This document shows, piece after piece, positions 42,823 through 52,098 of a DNA stretch of 64,000 nt. A program made the translations under genes and the position numbers. The stretch covers positions 124,001 to 188,000 of the forward strand of contig JBFLYW010000002.1 in NCBI GenBank assembly GCA_040756515.1, written 5' to 3'. Under the pieces are notes generated by a model that had not been told where the DNA came from, made no database searches, and worked only from the letters and a program-made list of their open reading frames with translations. This DNA comes from DSXH01 sp020724325. Lineage in GTDB: Bacteria; Bacteroidota; Ignavibacteria; Ignavibacteriales; Melioribacteraceae. Positions within the stretch are counted from its first letter, which is position 1. Each line of letters opens with the position of its first letter.

Positions 42823-45088
42823 CCTTCCTTTTCATACCGGCGGCAATAAGATTTAATGCACATCCAGACTTAAACCATTCAATCTGACCTGAGTTGAAAG
42901 AATGATTAAGCCATATTTCATCAGTTGAGCCATCACTATGTTTAACAACAAGCATAAGTTGTTTGCCCGGTGCAAATTCTTTTAATCCAATCAAATCAAA
43001 TTTGTCGTCTTCCTTAATCTTATCGTAATCATTAGGATCAGCAAATGTTAATGGAAGCATTCCCTGTTTCTTTAGGTTAGTTTCGTGAATTCGAGCAAAT
43101 GATTTAGTGATAATTGCTTTACCGCCTAAGAACCTTGGTTCCATTGCTGCATGTTCGCGGGATGAGCCTTCGCCGTAATTTTCATCGCCAACCACAATCC
43201 AGCCAATACCTTTTTCTTTGTAATCTCTTGCAACCTCGTGCACAGGCTGATAAAGTTTTGTTAATAGATTTTTTGAAACACCGGCATTCCCGTTAAACGC
43301 ATTAATTGCACCGAGGAACATGTTCCTGGAAATGTTATCGAGGTGACCGCGGTATTTTAGCCAGACGCCGGCTGGTGAGATATGATCTGTTGTACATTTT
43401 CCCTTTACCTTAAGTAGTAATACTAACGAAAGGTAATCTTTCCCATTCCAGGGATTAAATGGCTCCAGAAATTGTAGTCTTTCGCTATTTGGGTCTATCT
43501 TAACTTCTGTTTTAAATCCGTCTGGAGTTGGAGCGAGGAAACCTTTAGTATCTTTTTCGAAACCCTTTATAGGTAACTCATCTCCGTAAGGCGGATTTAA
43601 TTTAACGTATTCGCCGTCTTCGTTTAAGATGTAATCGGTTTCAGGATTGAATGACAATGACCCGGCAATAGCCAGCGCAGTAACAATTTCTGGACTTGCA
43701 ACGAATGATAACGTTTCAGGATTGTTATCATTACGCTTAGCAAAATTTCTATTGAAGGAGTTTACAATTGTATTTCTTTCGCCGGTTTTAATATCCATTC
43801 GTTTCCACATACCTATGCAAGGACCGCAAGCGTTTGCTAAGACCTTTCCGCCAAATTCTGTAAGAGTCTGTAGTTGACCGTCTCTTAGAATTGTAGCACG
43901 AACCTGCTCGGATCCTGGTGTAATTGTAAACTCTGTTTTTGCTTTCAATCCTTTAGTCAATGCTTGATTTGCAATACTTGCTGAGCGGTCGATATCTTCG
44001 TAGCTTGAATTAGTACAACTTCCAATAAGTGCAACGCTAATTTTATCCGGATAATTATTCTGTAAAACAATTTCTTTCATTTTTGATATGGGATGAGCTA
44101 AGTCCGGAGTAAATGGACCATTTATGTGAGGCTCTAACTCATCAAGATTTATTTCGATTAATTGATCGAAGAAGAGTTCAGGATTTTCATAAACCTCATC
44201 ATCGGCTTTCAATACGCCGGCTAATTTTTCTGCAAGCTCAGCCACATCAGTACGGTCGGTTTTTCTTAGATAGCGTGACATACTTTCGTCGAAAGCAAAG
44301 ATAGAAGTTGTAGCACCGATCTCAGCACCCATGTTACAGATTGTACCTTTGCCGGTACATGAAATTGATTTAGCCCCATCGCCAAAATATTCTACAATTG
44401 CACCTGTTCCGCCTTTAACAGTTAATAATCCGGCGACTTTAAGAATAACATCTTTGGGTGAAGTCCAGCCGGAGAGTCGTCCGGTTAATCTAACACCAAT
44501 AAGCATAGGCCATTTTAATTCCCACGGCATACCAGCCATAACGTCAACAACATCGGCGCCGCCAACTCCAATAGCAATCATACCTAAACCGCCGGCATTA
44601 GGAGTGTGAGAATCTGAGCCAATCATCATTCCGCCCGGGAAAGCATAATTTTCTAAAATAACCTGGTGAATAATACCTGCACCAGGACGCCAGAATCCAA
44701 CACCGTATTTTTTACAGATGCTTTCAAGAAATTCATAAACCTCTTTGTTCTCTTCAATTGCTCTTTTCAAATCTTCTTCCGAACCGCTCTGGGCAACAAT
44801 TAGATGATCTGCATGTGCTGTTGCAGGTACAACAGAGGTTTTTCTTCCGGCGTGCATAAATTGCAGCAAAGCCATTTGTGCTGTTGCATCCTGCATAGCT
44901 ACGCGGTCTAACTTAAAATCAGCAAAGTCCTTTCCTCTTGTTAATGGCGCTTTTGGTGTTTCCCAGAGATGAGCGTATAAAACTTTCTCTGCGTAAGTTA
45001 AAGGCCGTCCAGTAACTTTACGCGCAATTTCTACTTTCTTTTTAATTTGAGAGTAAACCCCTTTTATCATGTCAAAATTTGCAGTCAT
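42755..45088 (-). CDS. acn: Aconitate hydratase
   Basis: The citrate-isocitrate isomerase of the TCA cycle, 777 residues, of the mitochondrial-like type. The cluster cysteines are present: C358 (IGSCTNSSYED) and C421/C424 (NACGPCIG). Other signatures include PGGMMIGSDSHTPNAGGLGM, GGADVVDVMAG and, in the swivel domain, GDENYGEGSSREHAAMEPRFLGGKAIITKSFARIHETNLKKQG. The conserved part ends at ...IEWFKSGCALNLIAAG. About 24 residues of GAAG-encoded repeat (KRKDGKKERRKDG...) then follow, which family members normally lack. Confidence 0.95.
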   Translation of the reverse strand: MTANFDMIKGVYSQIKKKVEIARKVTGRPLTYAEKVLYAHLWETPKAPLTRGKDFADFKLDRVAMQDATAQMALLQFMHAGRKTSVVPATAHADHLIVAQSGSEEDLKRAIEENKEVYEFLESICKKYGVGFWRPGAGIIHQVILENYAFPGGMMIGSDSHTPNAGGLGMIAIGVGGADVVDVMAGMPWELKWPMLIGVRLTGRLSGWTSPKDVILKVAGLLTVKGGTGAIVEYFGDGAKSISCTGKGTICNMGAEIGATTSIFAFDESMSRYLRKTDRTDVAELAEKLAGVLKADDEVYENPELFFDQLIEINLDELEPHINGPFTPDLAHPISKMKEIVLQNNYPDKISVALIGSCTNSSYEDIDRSASIANQALTKGLKAKTEFTITPGSEQVRATILRDGQLQTLTEFGGKVLANACGPCIGMWKRMDIKTGERNTIVNSFNRNFAKRNDNNPETLSFVASPEIVTALAIAGSLSFNPETDYILNEDGEYVKLNPPYGDELPIKGFEKDTKGFLAPTPDGFKTEVKIDPNSERLQFLEPFNPWNGKDYLSLVLLLKVKGKCTTDHISPAGVWLKYRGHLDNISRNMFLGAINAFNGNAGVSKNLLTKLYQPVHEVARDYKEKGIGWIVVGDENYGEGSSREHAAMEPRFLGGKAIITKSFARIHETNLKKQGMLPLTFADPNDYDKIKEDDKFDLIGLKEFAPGKQLMLVVKHSDGSTDEIWLNHSFNSGQIEWFKSGCALNLIAAGMKRKDGKKERRKDGKKEGRKEGRKDY
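42764..42831. repeat. GAAG/CTTC tetranucleotide tract at the 3' end of aconitase
   Basis: The plus strand reads as ccttccttccttccttcc with interspersed ctttccatcc, so the minus strand is a run of gaag units with two gatg variants. It is within the aconitase frame immediately after the conserved C-terminus. At least five perfect units lie in a row, enough for slipped-strand length change. Confidence 0.9.
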
Positions 45089-45735
45089 TGTGTTTCACCT
45101 ATGTTTATTATAAATCGATACTAAAATAAAAAAATTAATGAGATTTTTTATGTAAGAATTGAAAGAGAAATAATTAATTAGAGTATCGGTTGAATTGTAA
45201 AAAAATCTGCAGAGTTCTACCAAATATCTGTATAGCTCCTGTTGGCAAATTGCCCGGCAATGTCCGCAAGTAAGACAGCCACGAAAGGGTTTTGAACTTC
45301 CGCCTATTTTTTGAATTCGATTGTAATACTAAAATCTTTACAGACTGTAACGCAAAGACCGTCTCAATTTTTATAAGTCATCGGTTTAACACAGTTAACC
45401 GTTAATTTTAATTTCAGCAGATTATTCGGGAGAATCAAACCTAAACCTTGAAGGTTAAGGAATGCCTTTCATTTCCTGATGACCTTCAAGGTTATCAAGG
45501 TTAACAGTTCGATCTGTGTGCTATCAGGAGAGTAAAGGCACACAGATTTAAATGATGAAATTGATTGTAAGCTATGAAAGATATCGCCTGTCATTTCTCA
45601 GTCCCCCGACAAGTCGGGATCCTCAGAATGACAATGTAATGTGTATTGTCATTCTGAGCCGAACGAAGTGAGGCGAAGAATCTATTCTTAGTTCCTTAGT
45701 CGCTTCGCCCCTTCGATATGACATTACTGAATTTT
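45089..45735. other. Gene-free spacer with dispersed repeats
   Basis: From 45089 to about 45420 no gene or repeat is convincing. A small minus-strand frame near 45240-45320 shows CLTCGHCRAIC but is closed by stops on both sides. From 45435 to 45506 lies aaaccttgaaggtt...gaccttcaaggtt. From 45580 to 45735 lie gatatcgcctgtcatttc, the hairpin cccgacaagtcggg, tcctcagaatgacaa, gtcattctgagccgaacgaagtg and, at the end, an attactgaatttttcagaaat palindrome that runs into gmhA. The aconitase promoter should be in 45089-45200 but no clear box was seen. Confidence 0.7.
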
Positions 45736-46326
45736 TCAGAAATCTACTGTATATAATTCTTTCTCAACCAGTTCGCATATAATATGTGCAATTGTAATAT
45801 GACCTTCCTGAATTCTCTGTACATTTTCTGAAGGTATAACAATTGGAAGATCAACTTTGTCTTTGAGTTTGCCGCCATTGGCTCCCAGAAATCCTATTAC
45901 AACCATCTTTTTCTCACGTGCTTTATCAGCGGCTTTAATAATATTTCCTGAATTACCGCTTGTAGATATTGCAATTAAAACATCTCCTTCATTACCAAGA
46001 CCTTCTATGCTTCTTGCAAAAACATTTTCGAAACCAATATCATTTCCACCAGCTGTCAAATTTGATGAATCGGTAGTAAGAGCAATTGCCGGAAGAGCGG
46101 GACGTTTAACATCATGACTTAAGCGTATCATCAATTCTGCAGCAATGTGCTGGGAATCAGCCGCACTTCCTCCGTTTCCGCAAAGCAATACTTTTTTACC
46201 ATTTTTATAAGCTTCTTTAACAATGTCAGCAGCTTTTAATACATCTGCCTTACATTTCTTTTCTATTTCTAATTTAACCGCAGAACTTTCTTTCAATGAT
46301 TCGGAAAAAAATTTTTCTCTCTCCAA
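45736..46326 (-). CDS. gmhA: Phosphoheptose isomerase (SIS domain)
   Basis: It converts sedoheptulose 7-phosphate to glycero-manno-heptose 7-phosphate for LPS core. The 196 residues show KVLLCGNGGSAADSQHIAAELMIRL (near 44-68), IALTTDSSNLTAGGNDIGFENVFARSIEGLGNEGDVLIAISTSGNSGNI and the metal/active residues EGHITIAHIICELVE at the end, all standard for GmhA. The last two codons and TGA (GATTTCTGA) come from a palindromic repeat that follows the gene. It stands alone. Confidence 0.93.
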   Translation of the reverse strand: MEREKFFSESLKESSAVKLEIEKKCKADVLKAADIVKEAYKNGKKVLLCGNGGSAADSQHIAAELMIRLSHDVKRPALPAIALTTDSSNLTAGGNDIGFENVFARSIEGLGNEGDVLIAISTSGNSGNIIKAADKAREKKMVVIGFLGANGGKLKDKVDLPIVIPSENVQRIQEGHITIAHIICELVEKELYTVDF

Positions 46327-46790
46327 AACTTCACCTTTTTTGATTAGATTTGAGCTGCGTCAAAAATAATAAAGTTTGTTATCAAACTCTCGTAAGAAAT
46401 GAAACCGGGTCGGTCTAAAAAAGTAAAGTTTGAGTTCCCATTATTCTGCGATTACTCATGTAAATATGCTTCGTTTAGTCAACCCTCATCAATTGGTGCT
46501 TGCAGAAAAGAATTAGCAGTTTGGTGTAAGTACTTTAAGCGGTTCAATAATAAGAATAATAGTTGCTTTAATAGAGCATGAGCAAGATCAATAGCATTAT
46601 CATGAACAAGAGCAAGAGCATGAGCGTTATCTGGAATCCAGTACCCAGTTTCTAGTATCCAGTATCAAGAATTCAGCATCCAGCATCTAACATCAAATCT
46701 TATTTTGAATTCAATAGTCCGAAAACCGTTGTTCAAGAGGTTAACATTTCCTAAGTTGCGTAATAATTTCCTAACAAATCTGAATACAAG
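46327..46790. other. Spacer with low-complexity GAGCAAGAGCATGAG and ATCCAGTATC repeats
   Basis: Positions 46578-46615 read gagcatgagcaagatcaatagc...gagcaagagcatgagcg, a module shared with the tandem arrays near 9420 and 63625. Positions 46630-46700 repeat variants of atccagtatc/agcatccagcatc about six times. The plus-strand frame at 46399-46581 has no protein character. No gene is supported here. Confidence 0.6.
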
Positions 46791-47594
46791 ATGCAGAAAA
46801 TAATTCTATTTTGGATAATAGCAGTTATTTTAACTGTTGCATCTGCTCTATTCCAAAGAATGACGGGTCCAACCTATCCGCTTTCAGGCAAAATAACACT
46901 TGATGGAAAAGAAATTGAATATAAATTCATTAGGAGTCATTCTACTTCCGAGGATTGTAAAGTTGAAATAGCGGTTAATGACAGTTTAGTAACGGGAGTA
47001 TTATTCTGGCGGAAATATAAGTTCGATAAAGAATATAAGCGCGTTGAAATGACCGGCTCAGATACACTAAAAGCATATCTGCCAAAGCAGCCGTCAGCCG
47101 GTAAATTAGAATATTATGTTGAGCTCTATAAGGAAAACAGAATAATTGATGCTCCCAAGGACAGGGCTGTTGTAATAAGATTTAAAGATGACGTTCCTTT
47201 GTGGTTATTAATTCCTCACGTAATATTCATGTTTGCAGCAATGCTTTTATCTTCAAGAACAGGGCTGGAATATTTTAACAAAGAACCGAACTTTAAAAAA
47301 TTGACGGCATGGTCAATAGTTGTATTATTAATCGGCGGTTTCATTTTTGGTCCTCTTGTTCAGCTGTATGCTTTCGGAGCATTGTGGACTGGCTTTCCAT
47401 TTGGATATGACCTTACAGATAATAAAACATTAATTGCAGCATTAGTATGGATTTTTGCCTGGTATAAAATCAAAAAAATGGCAAATCCTAAGATCTGGGT
47501 TTTGATTGCAGCAATAGTAATGTTAATAATTTTTCTTATTCCTCACAGCGTTCTTGGCAGTGAATTAGATTATAGTAAATTGGAGAATCAATAA
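46791..47594 (+). CDS. Conserved-looking membrane protein preceding the OPT transporter
   Basis: A 267-residue protein. One N-terminal helix (IILFWIIAVILTVASALF, 3-20) is followed by a periplasmic beta domain (about 25-130). Four membrane helices follow (about 140-155, 175-200, 215-228 and 235-252). I do not recognise the family. It ends 39 bp before the OPT transporter on the same strand, so a joint role in peptide transport is possible. The beta domain could be a periplasmic accessory part. Confidence 0.65.
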   Translation: MQKIILFWIIAVILTVASALFQRMTGPTYPLSGKITLDGKEIEYKFIRSHSTSEDCKVEIAVNDSLVTGVLFWRKYKFDKEYKRVEMTGSDTLKAYLPKQPSAGKLEYYVELYKENRIIDAPKDRAVVIRFKDDVPLWLLIPHVIFMFAAMLLSSRTGLEYFNKEPNFKKLTAWSIVVLLIGGFIFGPLVQLYAFGALWTGFPFGYDLTDNKTLIAALVWIFAWYKIKKMANPKIWVLIAAIVMLIIFLIPHSVLGSELDYSKLENQ

Positions 47595-47633
47595 TTAATT
47601 GTAGAATTCTAATCCTATTTAACAGGAGTTAAA

Positions 47634-49613
47634 ATGAGTTCGCACGAAAAACCAACATCAACCGGATTACCGCATAATGCGTTTACGGAACTAAAACCAG
47701 GTGAAGAGTATATTCCTGTAATGTCACCTAATCAGGAATATCCCGAAGTAACGCCATATTCTGTAATAACCGGTATTATAATGGCAATAATTTTTACTGC
47801 CGCAGCTGCATATCTGGGTTTAAAAATAGGGCAGGTCTTCGAAGCAGCAATACCTATTGCAATCCTTGCTGTAGGATTATCAGCCGCATTGAAAAAGAAA
47901 GGATCGCTTGGTCAGAATGTTATTATCCAGTCGATTGGCGCAACTTCAGGAACTATTGTAGCTGGCGCTATATTTACAATTCCTGCTCTTTATATTCTTA
48001 ATCTAGAAGTGGATTTCTATAAGATCTTTTTTGCATCGCTGCTCGGCGGATTCCTTGGAATTTTATTTCTTGTTCCGTTCAGAAAATATTTTGTTTCTGA
48101 AATGCATGGAAAATTCCCGTTCCCAGAAGCTACTGCTACAACAGAAGTTCTTGTTGCCGGAGAAAAAGGGGGCGGACAAGCATTTGTACTGGTTGTTGCC
48201 GGATTAATAGGCGGTATTTATGATTTTATTGTGGCTGCGTTTGGATGGTGGAGCGAAGTAATTACTACTAAAGTTGTTGGAATAGGACAGACAATTGCTG
48301 AAAAAATCAAATTAGAATTTCGTCTTAGCTCCAGCACAGCTATACTCGGACTCGGTTATATAATCGGACTTAAATATTCGGCAATAATAGCTGCGGGTTC
48401 TTTCTTATCGTGGTTCGTACTTGTTCCGGTTGTTGCTTATTTCGGTCAATATATTGTTGAACCGGTCGGTAGTAATATTTCTTTGCTTATTAAAGATATG
48501 TCTGCCGAACAAATTTTTAAATCTTATGTGCGCCACATCGGTATTGGCGGAATTGCAATGGCTGGATTAATTGGAATAATAAGATCATCTGGAATAATTA
48601 AGAAAGCTTTCTCGCTCGGTTTCCAGGAATTGTATGGTAAAAAAGTTGATGAGAATAATGTAAGAACCCAGAAAGACCTTCCGATGAAAATAATTTTTGG
48701 CGGTTTGGTTGTTGTTGCAGTTCTAATTTTTGTTTTCTTCCTTTTGGGTGTTGTTAATAATCTGTTTCAGGCGCTTGTAGGATTGATTATCGTTTTGATT
48801 ATCTCGTTTTTGTTTACAACTGTAGCTGCTACTGCCATTGCTATCGTAGGTACTAACCCTGTAAGCGGAATGACATTGATGACGTTAATTCTATCCTCTG
48901 TTGTACTTGTTTCTGTTGGATTAAGCGGTACAGTGGGAATGGTTTCTGCATTAATAATTGGTGGAGTAGTATGTACCGCTTTATCACAAGCCGGTGCATT
49001 TATCACGGATTTGAAGATTGGCTACTGGCTCGGTTCTTCACCGCATAAGCAGGAAAGATGGAAGTTTGTAGGTACAATCTTCTCTGCTGCAACAGTTGCT
49101 TGGATAATAATGGTATTAAATGAAACATACGGATTTAAGGGAGATAATGCTCTTGTTGCACCACAGGCAAATGCTATGGCAGCCGTAATTCAACCATTGA
49201 TGTCTAATCAGCCAACACCATGGATCCTTTATCTTGGCGGTGCATTCGTTGCATTAATCTTAACAATGCTTAAAGTACCTGCACTTGCCTTTGCGCTTGG
49301 TATGTTTATCCCCATGGAATTAAATATGCCTTTATTGTTCGGCGGATTGATTGCTCATTTTGTATCAACCCGCAGCAAAGATGACAAACTAAATACTGCA
49401 AGACGTGAAAGAGGAACTTTGATTGCTTCCGGATTTATTGCTGGCGGCGCTCTCTTTGGTGTTATTAGTGCAATACTTAGATACGCCGGCTATAACTGGG
49501 TTCAGACCGAATGGCAGGAAACTCACTCTGCTGAACTGCTCGCTTTGATTATGCTAAGCTTAATCGCTGTATATATGATCTGGGATTCGATGAGAGCAAA
49601 AAAAGAAGAATAA
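47634..49613 (+). CDS. OPT family oligopeptide transporter
   Basis: A proton-coupled oligopeptide transporter of 659 residues with about 14-16 helices. Family features are the N-terminal ITGIIMAIIFTAAAAYLGLKIGQVFEAAIPIAILAVGL (about 44-82), FPFPEATATTEVLVAGEKGG (near 161-180), the internal ITDLKIGYWLGSSPHKQERWKF, and FALGMFIPMELNMPLLFGGLIAH. Prokaryotic OPT proteins of this type import peptides; some carry iron chelates. A good ribosome site (aacaggag) precedes the ATG. Together with PepF and the S46 peptidases downstream it suggests peptide feeding. Confidence 0.92.
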   Translation: MSSHEKPTSTGLPHNAFTELKPGEEYIPVMSPNQEYPEVTPYSVITGIIMAIIFTAAAAYLGLKIGQVFEAAIPIAILAVGLSAALKKKGSLGQNVIIQSIGATSGTIVAGAIFTIPALYILNLEVDFYKIFFASLLGGFLGILFLVPFRKYFVSEMHGKFPFPEATATTEVLVAGEKGGGQAFVLVVAGLIGGIYDFIVAAFGWWSEVITTKVVGIGQTIAEKIKLEFRLSSSTAILGLGYIIGLKYSAIIAAGSFLSWFVLVPVVAYFGQYIVEPVGSNISLLIKDMSAEQIFKSYVRHIGIGGIAMAGLIGIIRSSGIIKKAFSLGFQELYGKKVDENNVRTQKDLPMKIIFGGLVVVAVLIFVFFLLGVVNNLFQALVGLIIVLIISFLFTTVAATAIAIVGTNPVSGMTLMTLILSSVVLVSVGLSGTVGMVSALIIGGVVCTALSQAGAFITDLKIGYWLGSSPHKQERWKFVGTIFSAATVAWIIMVLNETYGFKGDNALVAPQANAMAAVIQPLMSNQPTPWILYLGGAFVALILTMLKVPALAFALGMFIPMELNMPLLFGGLIAHFVSTRSKDDKLNTARRERGTLIASGFIAGGALFGVISAILRYAGYNWVQTEWQETHSAELLALIMLSLIAVYMIWDSMRAKKEE

Positions 49614-49631
49614 ACTGATTGATAATTAGTA

Positions 49632-49752
49632 ACTTTTGAAAAATATCGCTTGTAATTTCGATCCCGTCGTTGACGGATCGGGAAAGTCGAACCTAAACCT
49701 TGAAGGTCAAGAGTTGTTATCTATTTCCTCATGACCTTCAAGGTTGTTGATT
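49632..49752. repeat. Composite dispersed repeat after the OPT gene
   Basis: It holds cttttgaaaaatatcgcttgtaatttcgatcc, a hairpin gatcccgtcgttgacggatcggg, then gaacctaaaccttgaaggtcaagag, ttgttatctatttcctc and atgaccttcaaggttgttgat. It begins 19 bp after the stop. This is the clearest full-length copy of the composite unit. Confidence 0.8.
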
Positions 49753-49975
49753 CTTCAGTCATACCGACTGTGTCGGTATTCCTTCAGAATGACAATTCTT
49801 CGTCTCCCGACAAGTCGGGATCCTCAGAATGACAGAGTAGAAAGTGTACTGTCATTCTGAACGAAGTGAAGAATCTGTTCGTAGTTCCTCAGTCACCTCG
49901 TTCCTTCGAAATAAAATTTCTCCTTCGCTTCTTCGAAATAATATTTCTGAATTTTTCAGAAATCTAAATTAGTAA
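49753..49975. repeat. CATTCTGA / TCCCGACAAGTCGGGA / TTTCGAAG repeat block
   Basis: Modules in order are cataccgactgtgtcggtatt (hairpin), ttcagaatgacaattcttcg, tcccgacaagtcggga (perfect palindrome), tcctcagaatgaca, gtcattctgaacgaagtgaagaatct, ttccttcgaaataaaatttctcc, and atttctgaatttttcagaaat. The same order, with losses, is at 45598-45748. Confidence 0.8.
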
Positions 49976-49980
49976 CTTCA

Positions 49981-50086
49981 AAAAGAGGTTGTCTTAAAAG
50001 TATTTGATTCTTATCTGCGGTGATCTGGTAAATCCGTTTCATCTGCGGACTGGTTTTTATTAGTCACTTTTAAGACAATCTTTTTT
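49981..50086. repeat. Second palindromic element with 21-bp terminal inverted repeats
   Basis: aaaagaggttgtcttaaaagt (49981-50001) pairs with 50066-50086 at 19 of 21 positions. The interior contains atctgcggtgatctggtaaatccg and atctgcggac, related to the interior of the element at 1471-1598 (ccgcagattt), while the arm sequence differs. It ends in a t-rich run. The remainder of the spacer to 50242 shows nothing else. Confidence 0.7.
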
Positions 50087-50242
50087 ATTACGTATTACAA
50101 ACAGGAATTTAATTCGTTCAAACTTTTTAGCTAATTTTTGACCAATCATTTTAATCAATTACTAAATCTATAAGAAAATATTTTCGACTGATGTTACCTA
50201 ATGGATAATCGTTTTTGCTACTAATTTATTCACATTATTTTA

Positions 50243-52090
50243 ATGGTGTTATTAATGACAACTTCATTTAGACAAAATATGGAACGAAAAGACGTTCCTG
50301 AAAATTATATGTGGGATAATTCAATACTTTATAAGAATCTTGATGAATGGAAAAATGATAAACGAGAAATCGAAAGCCGGATCCAAAATCTAAAAGCATT
50401 TAAAAGCTTGCTTGGAGAAAGCTCGGAAAGTTTTTATATGGCATTGAGACTCTACTTTGACACATATAAACTTTACTATAAACTTTCTGATTATGCTTTC
50501 AGATTAGCTGACGAAGACTTAAGGGTTGGTGCTAATCATTCTTTAAATCAACAAGCAACAACACTTGGAACAGAGTTAAGTGAAGCGGCATCTTTTATAA
50601 GTCCGGAAATATTAAAAATTGATCCGACTTTGGTAGAATCCTTCTTCAATCAGAAAAATGAATTAGAGGAATTCAGGTTTTTTGTTTACGATATTTTGCG
50701 GTTGAAGGATCATACATTAAGTGAAAGGGAAGAGGAAATTCTTGCAAGTGCCGGTTTGATTACTTCTACTATGAATGAGGTTCACTCGATTTTTGATAAT
50801 GCAGAGAAACCAAATCCAATTGTTAAACTCTCTACCGGCGAAGAAGTATCGCTTACATCTGCCGCATATTACAAGTATCGTGCAGTTTCAAATAGAAACG
50901 ATAGAGAAAAGGTAATGCAAAGTATGTTTACCGAAGGTTATAAAAAGTTTGAGAATACATTTGGAGCAAACCTTGCCGGTAAAATAAGAGCTGATTATTT
51001 TTATGCGAAGAACAGAAAATATAAATCAGTTCTTGAACAATCACTCGACTCAGATAAAATTCCCGTTAGTGTTTATGAAAACTTAATTACACAAACCAAT
51101 AAAAATTTACCAACCCTTCATCGTTTACTTAAATTGAAGACTAAAATGCTTGGGGTTGATAAGCTCTATTATTATGATCTTTATGCGTCTATGGTTAAAG
51201 ATGTTGATTCTAAGTACACTATTGAGGAAGGTCAAAATATTATTTTAGCTGCACTCAAACCATTGGGCAATGAATATGTTAATATTGTAAAAAAAACATT
51301 TACAGATAGGTGGATAGATTACATTCCTACAAATGGAAAACGGAGCGGTGCGTATTCTTCCGGCGCAGCTTACGATTACCATCCATTCATCTTAATGAAT
51401 TGGGTTGACGATTTTGAATCGGTTTCTACTCTTGCACATGAGCTGGGTCATACAATGCACAGTTATTTTTCAAACAAGAATCAGCCCTTTGTAAATGCCC
51501 AGTATTCAGTATTTGTTGCAGAGATTGCCTCTACAATTAATGAAGCTCTATTAAATAATTATATGGTACAGAATGCTAAATCGATGGAAGAAAAACTTTA
51601 TCTGCTTGGTACTTATTTAGATTTATTACGCTCCACGATTTACCGTCAGGTTTCATTTGCAGAATTTGAGTGGGAGATTCACAAAAAAGCTGAGAACGGT
51701 GAACCGCTTACCGGTGAAATTATGAGCAGAATTTATTATGATTTAGTAAAAAAATATTACGGACACAATCAAAATATCTGTATTGTTCCGGATTATGTTG
51801 CCTACGAATGGGCATACATTCATCACTTTGTTGGATACACTTATTACGTTTATCAATATTCTACATCTCTGATTTATGCGATTGCATTTGCAGAAAAGAT
51901 TGTTAAAGAGGGTCAACCTGCTGTTGATAAGTTCTACAATATTCTTAACGGCGGAAGCTCAGATTATCCGATTGAGTTGATTAAGAAAGCCGGACTAGAT
52001 CCGTTAAGCCCCGAAGCATTTGAACTTGCTTTTGCTAAAATGAATAATGTTATGGATCAGATAGAAGAGATACTGAATGCTAAGGAGTGA
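50243..52090 (+). CDS. pepF: Oligoendopeptidase F (M3B)
   Basis: A cytoplasmic zinc metallopeptidase that degrades oligopeptides after import. The 615 residues have the zinc motif HELGH at 399-403 (STLAHELGHTMHSYFS) with the third ligand in VAEIASTINEALL about 25 residues on. The C-terminal signature is FVGYTYYVYQYSTSL, and N-terminal MWDNSILYKNLDEW is typical. No signal peptide is present. A second ATG at 50255 is possible. It fits with the OPT transporter upstream. Confidence 0.94.
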   Translation: MVLLMTTSFRQNMERKDVPENYMWDNSILYKNLDEWKNDKREIESRIQNLKAFKSLLGESSESFYMALRLYFDTYKLYYKLSDYAFRLADEDLRVGANHSLNQQATTLGTELSEAASFISPEILKIDPTLVESFFNQKNELEEFRFFVYDILRLKDHTLSEREEEILASAGLITSTMNEVHSIFDNAEKPNPIVKLSTGEEVSLTSAAYYKYRAVSNRNDREKVMQSMFTEGYKKFENTFGANLAGKIRADYFYAKNRKYKSVLEQSLDSDKIPVSVYENLITQTNKNLPTLHRLLKLKTKMLGVDKLYYYDLYASMVKDVDSKYTIEEGQNIILAALKPLGNEYVNIVKKTFTDRWIDYIPTNGKRSGAYSSGAAYDYHPFILMNWVDDFESVSTLAHELGHTMHSYFSNKNQPFVNAQYSVFVAEIASTINEALLNNYMVQNAKSMEEKLYLLGTYLDLLRSTIYRQVSFAEFEWEIHKKAENGEPLTGEIMSRIYYDLVKKYYGHNQNICIVPDYVAYEWAYIHHFVGYTYYVYQYSTSLIYAIAFAEKIVKEGQPAVDKFYNILNGGSSDYPIELIKKAGLDPLSPEAFELAFAKMNNVMDQIEEILNAKE

Positions 52091-52098
52091 TTAACGTG

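Noticed and set aside
45236..45325. A minus-strand stretch reading CLTCGHCRAIC, like a 4Fe-4S ferredoxin motif
   Set aside because: An in-frame TAG closes it on the N-terminal side, no second cluster motif or family block follows, and the DNA contains an ATTGCC/GGCAAT palindrome that explains part of it. It may be a decayed fragment, but a match this short could be chance.
46399..46581. A 60-codon plus-strand frame before the OPT operon
   Set aside because: Composition is not protein-like and the end lies in low-complexity repeat DNA.
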